From Bacilli bacterium (GTDB taxonomy: Bacteria; Bacillota_I; Bacilli_A; RFN20; CAG-826), in contig JAFUHI010000003.1 in assembly GCA_017468925.1 (NCBI GenBank), forward strand, positions 1 to 64,000: DNA of 64,000 nt, written 5' to 3'. Both the position numbers and the translations under genes were made by a program. Of the stretch, positions 59,154 to 64,000 are shown piece after piece. Under the pieces are notes generated by a model. That model made no database searches and was not told the origin of the DNA. It was given only the letters and a program-made list of their open reading frames with translations. The stretch's first letter is position 1. Every line of letters begins with the position of its first letter.

Positions 59154-59741
59154 TTATCCCGCTACCCCCTGCAGCCCTAAAAACGCCATAGCCATAAGTC
59201 CTGCCACAAATAGAGCGATTGGCACTCCTTTCAAGGCTTTTGGCACTTTGTATCCTTCTAATCTTTCCCTAATGCAAGCAAAAAGGAAGATGACGATGAA
59301 GAAACCAATTGAGGTCCCTAATGCATTTGCAACACTCATCCCGAAATCCAACCCGCTATCGGTGTTACCTTGAACAACGCCTAAAACCGCGCAGTTTGTG
59401 GTGATAAGAGGCAAATAGATACCTAAAGTCTTATATAAAGAAGGCGATTTCTTTTTGATGAAATATCCTACTATCTGCACCAAAGAGGCGATGACCAAAA
59501 TAAATACCACCGTATCCATATAAGGGATTTCCGCTGGGATAAGGAGGAAGTTATAGATCGGCCAGCAAATTATGGTGGCAAAGACCGTGACAAATGTAAC
59601 GGCAAGCCCCATACCAATTGAGCTCTTGGTCTTATTTCCCACTCCGATGAAAGAGCAGATGCCATAGAATCTAGAAAGAACGACATTATCAATCAAAGTC
59701 GAAGAGATTATAGCCAAAAGGAACGCTACTAAATACGACAT
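59154..59741 (-). CDS. rnfA: Ion-translocating Rnf complex subunit A
   Basis: The 195-residue protein has six membrane segments. The opening FLLAIISSTLIDNVVLSRFYGICSF contains the conserved NVVLSRFYGI block, and ITTNCAVLGVV is the second family signature, near the membrane-embedded [2Fe-2S] cluster shared with RnfE. It starts within the rnfE end. Confidence 0.93.
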   Translation of the reverse strand: MSYLVAFLLAIISSTLIDNVVLSRFYGICSFIGVGNKTKSSIGMGLAVTFVTVFATIICWPIYNFLLIPAEIPYMDTVVFILVIASLVQIVGYFIKKKSPSLYKTLGIYLPLITTNCAVLGVVQGNTDSGLDFGMSVANALGTSIGFFIVIFLFACIRERLEGYKVPKALKGVPIALFVAGLMAMAFLGLQGVAG

Positions 59742-60463
59742 TATTTATTTCCCTCCTTTTGCTTATATTTCGCCTTCTTGGCCTTTAAATTGCCAATTGC
59801 AGCGATAACCGCTAGAATCGCGCCAAAGACAAGGAAAGCCCCAACAGGCGTCTGGAAAAGCGATATCGAATAATCATAGATAATCTCGTTGGAAGCGTCG
59901 ACCATTTTCAAAATCGGCAATTTTATTAAAGGAATGAAGGTGAATATCTTTCCAAAAGTCATCATTCCAGTTCCTAATATCTCCCTGATGATGGCCATTA
60001 ATGATATAGCCCAAGTAAATCCGATGCCATTGCCTATACCATCGAGGAAAGAATCAAAGATGGTATTCTTGCTAGCGAAGGCTTCTGATCTACCCAATAC
60101 GATGCAGTTGACAACGAGCAACGAGAGGAAAACACCCAAAGTCGCATATAATTCCGGCATGAAAGCGTTCGTTAATAATTTAACCAAAGTAACAAAAGTC
60201 GCGATGATGACAATATAGGAAGGAGTCGTGACTTCTGAAGGGATTATCTTCCTTAAAGAGGAAACCAAAACATTCGAGCAAGTCAAAACAAAGGTGAATA
60301 AGATTCCCATGCCGATTGCGGCTTCTAAACTTTTTGTGACCGCTAAAGCGGGGCAGGTTCCAAGCAACATCACGAAAAGAGGGTTAGCTTTGATAATAGG
60401 CGCTAAGAAAGATTCTTTATGCCTTGCTCTAGCTTCTTCTCTATAAGCTAAATCTTTCATCAT
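59741..60463 (-). CDS. rnfE: Ion-translocating Rnf complex subunit E
   Basis: The 240-residue protein has six membrane segments with NPLFVMLLGTCPALAVT near residue 28 and LLVVNCIVLGRSEAFAS near 112, both hallmarks of RnfE. It pairs with RnfA in an inverted arrangement in the membrane. The start overlaps the rnfG stop. Confidence 0.93.
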   Translation of the reverse strand: MMKDLAYREEARARHKESFLAPIIKANPLFVMLLGTCPALAVTKSLEAAIGMGILFTFVLTCSNVLVSSLRKIIPSEVTTPSYIVIIATFVTLVKLLTNAFMPELYATLGVFLSLLVVNCIVLGRSEAFASKNTIFDSFLDGIGNGIGFTWAISLMAIIREILGTGMMTFGKIFTFIPLIKLPILKMVDASNEIIYDYSISLFQTPVGAFLVFGAILAVIAAIGNLKAKKAKYKQKEGNK

Positions 60464-61005
60464 TTGCCCTCCTTTCTAGATAGATAATCGTTTTCTGCGG
60501 CTTTAGCCATATCCTTGACTAATTTAGCCCCGTATGTCGCCCCGCAGGAAACATCATCCAATTCTCTTTTGTTATTGTTGTATTTGTATAAATATTCATC
60601 TTCCAGAGTGGAGCCATATGTCTGAGTGTCGCTTACAAAGCTGATGCGGCCTATACCTTGCTCGTTTATGCCCACTAACATAACTATCTCGCCATAGGAG
60701 TTCTTGCCACTTGTCTTGTAAACAAAGCCTAAAAGCTCTTCTTCTTTCTTTGCTTCATATCTAGACAGCAGATTGACTTTGAAGTTATCCATCTGAACGC
60801 CTTCTTGCTTCTCAAATTCGCTATCTTCTACAAAAGAAGCATTCTCATATATATCAGCAAGAGCCTTGTTGGTGGCGTTCACCTCATTCTGGGCGATTCT
60901 ATCTTTGGTTATCAGGTTAACTGCCCCAATAACCCCCGCAGAAACCGCACCAATCGATGATAATACTATGGCGGCTCTTAGATAAATCTTCACATTTTCT
61001 TTCAT
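60460..61005 (-). CDS. rnfG: Rnf complex subunit G with variant flavinylation motif
   Basis: The 181-residue protein has one membrane helix near the N-terminus and an extracytoplasmic FMN-binding domain. The attachment region reads DDVSCGATYGAKLV, with T157 as the expected FMN-bearing Thr. The usual form is (S/T)GATx(T/S); here Cys precedes GAT and Gly follows the next residue. The ATG overlaps rnfD as ATGA. Confidence 0.88.
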   Translation of the reverse strand: MKENVKIYLRAAIVLSSIGAVSAGVIGAVNLITKDRIAQNEVNATNKALADIYENASFVEDSEFEKQEGVQMDNFKVNLLSRYEAKKEEELLGFVYKTSGKNSYGEIVMLVGINEQGIGRISFVSDTQTYGSTLEDEYLYKYNNNKRELDDVSCGATYGAKLVKDMAKAAENDYLSRKEGK

Positions 61006-62105
61006 GCGATCTTACCTCCAAAGAGCAACGCCAAAACCATGATGATGGTGGGCAATACGATAATGGAAGATAAAGCGATAATATGCCACTTCTTCCATCT
61101 AGATGAGCTCCAGGCGTGATATTCAAGCGCTGAAGCGCAGGCATTTGCAATTAGTATCGAGAAGCCTACACCTTCTGGCAAGGCACCGAATAATCTTATT
61201 ATGACGGTTAATACGCCCGCCAAAGCTCCATAAATCCATCTGGCTGGAGCGTTTATAGGCGAGGTGACTGGATCGGTTATCATAAATACCGCGCCGAATA
61301 AAAGACCTCCGCTTAATAGCTGATAAGCAAGGAAATGGAATACACCAACTTCTGGAAGTTTTGAATGAACGATGATTCCAGCGAATAACATCATGAAGGC
61401 AAATGAGCCGATATACGATAAAGTGATTCTCCAATCGATATCTCTTCTGATTAATAGATAAACGAAGCCTGCAAGAATCGCAATCTTGAAAGCCTCTCCG
61501 CTTGTCCCTCCGATTCTACCTAAGAAAAGATCAAGCAAAGAATAATCGTTTATGTTGGAGAAAGCTAGGCCATTGATATTTCCCAATGGGGTTGCGGATA
61601 CACTTACATCGGCGAAAGAAGGATTGAGATTCACATAAGTTGAGCCGAAGCATAATTTGGCGGCAACCATACCTACTGCAGCAGGATTAAAGATATTATT
61701 GCCCGTCCCGCCGAAGATAAGCTTGCCTACGACTATGCCAAATATCGCACCGATTAGAACCGCATACCAACTCGCTCCTGCGGGCATGATAAGCGAATAT
61801 ATTAAAGCGCTGACCGCCGGGACCAAGAAATCGGTGACCCTATATTCCTTTAATCCTTTTAACAATCTCTCTTTCAATGGATGTTTCTTGCCATCATACG
61901 GAATGTGGTTTTTGATCAAAACGAATACGAATTCAGCAAAACACATCACCCCGACTGAAATGAGGTAATTCTTCAAATAATGGACGCCATAGGCGATGAA
62001 AGAGAGGACAATCGTTGGGAGAAGCGCGATGATGACATCAAGCATCATCCACAAGAGATTGTCTTTGCGTTTAATATGGGGCGAAGTCTCTTTGATTATT
62101 TCCAT
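61002..62105 (-). CDS. rnfD: Rnf complex subunit D
   Basis: The 367-residue protein has about ten membrane segments. FMN attachment is expected at the Thr in DVSVSATPLG near residue 171 (usual SGATPL). GGTSGEAFKIAILAG is a second conserved block (consensus GxxGExS). It takes part in ion pumping with RnfG. It starts 1 base after rnfC. Confidence 0.91.
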   Translation of the reverse strand: MEIIKETSPHIKRKDNLLWMMLDVIIALLPTIVLSFIAYGVHYLKNYLISVGVMCFAEFVFVLIKNHIPYDGKKHPLKERLLKGLKEYRVTDFLVPAVSALIYSLIMPAGASWYAVLIGAIFGIVVGKLIFGGTGNNIFNPAAVGMVAAKLCFGSTYVNLNPSFADVSVSATPLGNINGLAFSNINDYSLLDLFLGRIGGTSGEAFKIAILAGFVYLLIRRDIDWRITLSYIGSFAFMMLFAGIIVHSKLPEVGVFHFLAYQLLSGGLLFGAVFMITDPVTSPINAPARWIYGALAGVLTVIIRLFGALPEGVGFSILIANACASALEYHAWSSSRWKKWHIIALSSIIVLPTIIMVLALLFGGKIA

Positions 62106-62106
62106 A

Positions 62107-63414
62107 TTACGGCAATTTAGCGATTATTTTCGCTCTCCTTACAAAATCGGTCACCTTAATAGAGGAGGTGCAGCTATATGTGCATAATCCACATTCGATG
62201 CATTTAAGCGGATTAAGTTTCTTAACTCTATCTTTATCCATTGCCTTGACCGCGTTCATTATCTGGACCGGCTCTAAGCCGACTGGGCAGCTATAAACAC
62301 AAGATCCGCAACGGATGCAGGGCTCTTCTTTTTCTTCATTTGGCTTATTCAAAACGATGACGGAAGTCACTGTCTTGGTGGCGATCGTATCATCGGTGGG
62401 CAAAGAGGCTCCCATCATTGGGCCACCTAAAATAAATACTTTAGGGATATCGGGGTTTTTATAGCCTCCGCATTTCTCTATTAGATATTTGATTGGGGTG
62501 CCTACCCTCACTTTGAAGTTGCTTGGGTAATTGATGCCATCCCCTGTCACCGCGATCAATCTTTCGATGACGGGCTTATTGAATAAAATGGCTTGTCTAA
62601 TTCCCGCCACAGTCGAGACATTGAAATTCATGATGCCGTATTTGGCCGGCAACTCCCCGCTTTTGACATTTATCCCAGTCGCTCCTTTAATCATTGCAAT
62701 CTCCCATCCTTGAGGATAGAAATTGCCGACTGGGCATAGTTCAATGTTGCTATTCGGGTATCTTCTAAGCAATTCCTTGTAGACTTGTTTTATATCGTTG
62801 TATTTATTTTTAACGCAGATTAAGCCTCTTTTGGCGGAAAAGGCCTTCATGATGAGCTCCAATCCCTCAATGACGTTTTCTGGCTCTTCTAGCATCAGCC
62901 TATGGTCTGCGGTGACATATGGCTCACATTCGATTCCGTTAATTATGATCGTGTCAATCTTCTCTTTGGTTTGGAATTTGATATAGGTCGGGAAAGATGA
63001 GCCGCCTAATCCGACTGAAGCGCAGTCTTTGATGATTTGGGTGAAGTCTTCTTTTGTTAAAGCCTCCACTTCTTCTTTGGTCCTTGTTTTGACGGAAGGA
63101 TCCAAAGTATCGAGGTGGTCATTTTGGATTTTGATGAATTTGACCTTCTTGCCGGAGCGGTGATAATGCTCCTCAAAGCCGAGGAATGTGCCGCTTACGG
63201 TGGAGTGGATTGGCTGGTCGAAGAAAGCCCCATGCCTCATGCCGATAAGCTCGCAGCAATTGACATGATCCCCCTCTTTCACATAGACATCGCTTTTGGG
63301 GCATCTAGCATTGTCGGTGGCGATGTATATGAAATCTGGGACATCGATATTGATGGTAGGAAGCCTACCGAGCAATTTCTTTCTATCTTGTATATATTTA
63401 CTTTTTGCAATCAT
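62107..63414 (-). CDS. rnfC: Rnf complex subunit C, NADH-binding
   Basis: From the ATG at 63414 the protein has 435 residues. An N-terminal barrel-sandwich (DVYVKEGDHVNCCELIG) is followed by the NADH/FMN-type Rossmann region with GLGGSSFPT. An SLBB domain and two [4Fe-4S] sites follow (CIRCGSCVYSCPVGLEP and CIECGLCTYSC). It is the first gene of the operon and is the site of NAD reduction. An extended frame begins with TTG upstream, but it spans a TATAAT (63430-63435), so the ATG at 63414 is preferred. It has no clear ribosome binding site. Confidence 0.93.
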   Translation of the reverse strand: MIAKSKYIQDRKKLLGRLPTINIDVPDFIYIATDNARCPKSDVYVKEGDHVNCCELIGMRHGAFFDQPIHSTVSGTFLGFEEHYHRSGKKVKFIKIQNDHLDTLDPSVKTRTKEEVEALTKEDFTQIIKDCASVGLGGSSFPTYIKFQTKEKIDTIIINGIECEPYVTADHRLMLEEPENVIEGLELIMKAFSAKRGLICVKNKYNDIKQVYKELLRRYPNSNIELCPVGNFYPQGWEIAMIKGATGINVKSGELPAKYGIMNFNVSTVAGIRQAILFNKPVIERLIAVTGDGINYPSNFKVRVGTPIKYLIEKCGGYKNPDIPKVFILGGPMMGASLPTDDTIATKTVTSVIVLNKPNEEKEEPCIRCGSCVYSCPVGLEPVQIMNAVKAMDKDRVKKLNPLKCIECGLCTYSCTSSIKVTDFVRRAKIIAKLP

Positions 63415-63429
63415 GGACGTTACTTGTTG

Positions 63430-63435
63430 ATTATA
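63430..63435 (-). promoter_or_regulatory. -10 box (TATAAT) of the Rnf operon
   Basis: A perfect TATAAT lies 15 bases before the rnfC ATG, giving a leader of about 8 bases without a Shine-Dalgarno. Confidence 0.5.
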
Positions 63436-63560
63436 GACCAAAGCGGCTATAAATGAATATCTTTTATTTTAAATAAACCCTCCATATATTTGATTTTATT
63501 AGTCATCATCAAACAAAAGAATAATAATTTCGGTAAATCGGTAAACATCTATCGATAATA

Positions 63561-64000
63561 CTAAAAAACGAATTGCGATTTATACATCGAGGCGTAGAAG
63601 CCATCCTTTTCCATAAGCGAATCATGGGTGCCTTGCTCCACGATATCCCCGTCTTTCATGACCAAAATCAAATCGGCGTTCCTTATGGTGGACAATCTAT
63701 GGGCGATGACAAAAGAGGTTCTCCCTTTCATAAGGTTATCCATCGCCTCCTGTATCATCTCTTCGGTTCTGGTATCGACGTTGGATGTCGCTTCGTCTAA
63801 TATAAGCAATGGCGATTTCCTAATCATTGCCCTAGCGATTGTGATCAATTGCTTCTGGCCTCCAGAAATCGAGGAGGCATCGCTTATTTCATAATCAACC
63901 CCATTAGGCAAAGAAGAGACGAAATGGTCGAGTCTAGCGTCTTTTAATACTTGCTCCACTTCTTCGTCTGATACATTAGGCGTGTTATAGATGAGATTGT
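63561..64000 (-). CDS. ABC exporter (MdlB/LmrA type), C-terminal ATPase part, partial
   Basis: The window edge cuts this gene; only the last 146 or so residues are seen. They show NLIYNTPNVSDEEV after the Q loop, the signature SISGGQKQLITIARA (first residue S instead of L), Walker B LLILDEATSNVD and the switch histidine in VIAHRLSTIRNADLI. This is the type found in fused multidrug or lipid exporters. It lies upstream of the Rnf operon on the same strand. Confidence 0.9.
   Translation of the reverse strand, partial: NLIYNTPNVSDEEVEQVLKDARLDHFVSSLPNGVDYEISDASSISGGQKQLITIARAMIRKSPLLILDEATSNVDTRTEEMIQEAMDNLMKGRTSFVIAHRLSTIRNADLILVMKDGDIVEQGTHDSLMEKDGFYASMYKSQFVF

Noticed and set aside
1-64000. 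Mycoplasma genetic code (TGA as Trp)
   Set aside because: Trp is TGG throughout, and TGA ends genes in overlapping start/stop pairs.

Overview
The window looks like a chromosomal segment of an uncultured, gut-type, low-GC Firmicute on the Bacilli/Mollicutes side. This is inferred from AT-rich DNA, strong AGGAGG-type ribosome binding sites, many short lipoproteins, gut-type glycoside hydrolases and an Rnf operon. TGG encodes Trp and TGA is used as a stop, for example in TGATG and ATGA start/stop overlaps, so the genetic code is standard and not the Mycoplasma code. No rRNA, CRISPR array, complete insertion sequence or complete prophage was seen.

Layout. (1) 1-1000: a small repeat peptide with four Cys-x3-Asp motifs, resembling freyrasin-type ranthipeptide precursors, cut off from its presumed maturase by the window edge. 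A divergent TetR regulator and the initiator tRNA follow. (2) 1.1-20 kb: glycan catabolism, with a GH2 enzyme, GH38 alpha-mannosidase, FAD oxidoreductase, AraC regulator, GH2 beta-mannosidase and MFS sugar transporter. Interspersed are a flippase-like membrane protein, an anchored endonuclease I, a PlsC-like acyltransferase, a HAD phosphatase, a MATE exporter and a LysR regulator. (3) 20-33.5 kb: two separate SPFH/zinc-ribbon loci of the YdjG/YdjI type, a fused MacB-like ABC exporter, a lipoprotein, a GH130 phosphorylase operon with a WYL regulator, and a tRNA-Ser/tRNA-Ile(TAT) pair. (4) 33.6-53.9 kb: one long minus-strand polysaccharide utilisation operon. It starts at a promoter with a LacI-type operator and runs through an SGNH lipoprotein, LacI, a large lipoprotein, Lpl-type ABC permeases and binding protein, GH95 alpha-L-fucosidase, a surface protein, an ABC ATPase with three small membrane-associated proteins, a recently duplicated secreted protein, and a lipoprotein with a tyrosine phosphatase domain. 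(5) 54-56.4 kb: a decaying accessory patch with RhuM, AlbA_2-tail, SWIM and DUF3795 remnants beside one intact AlbA_2 ATPase gene. (6) 56.5-64 kb: tRNA-Met/tRNA-Ala, an Rnf operon (C-D-G-E-A, a small Cys protein, a short B, ApbE, NusG-II, Gx transporter), and the end of an ABC exporter.

Working together. GH38, GH2 beta-mannosidase and GH130 suggest use of mannose-rich host or dietary glycans such as N-glycans. The GH95 operon suggests fucosylated oligosaccharides imported by its ABC system. The Rnf complex would couple ferredoxin/NAD redox chemistry to ion pumping. Several solitary genes appear to be transcribed as leaderless mRNAs, with a -10 box seven or eight bases before the start codon.
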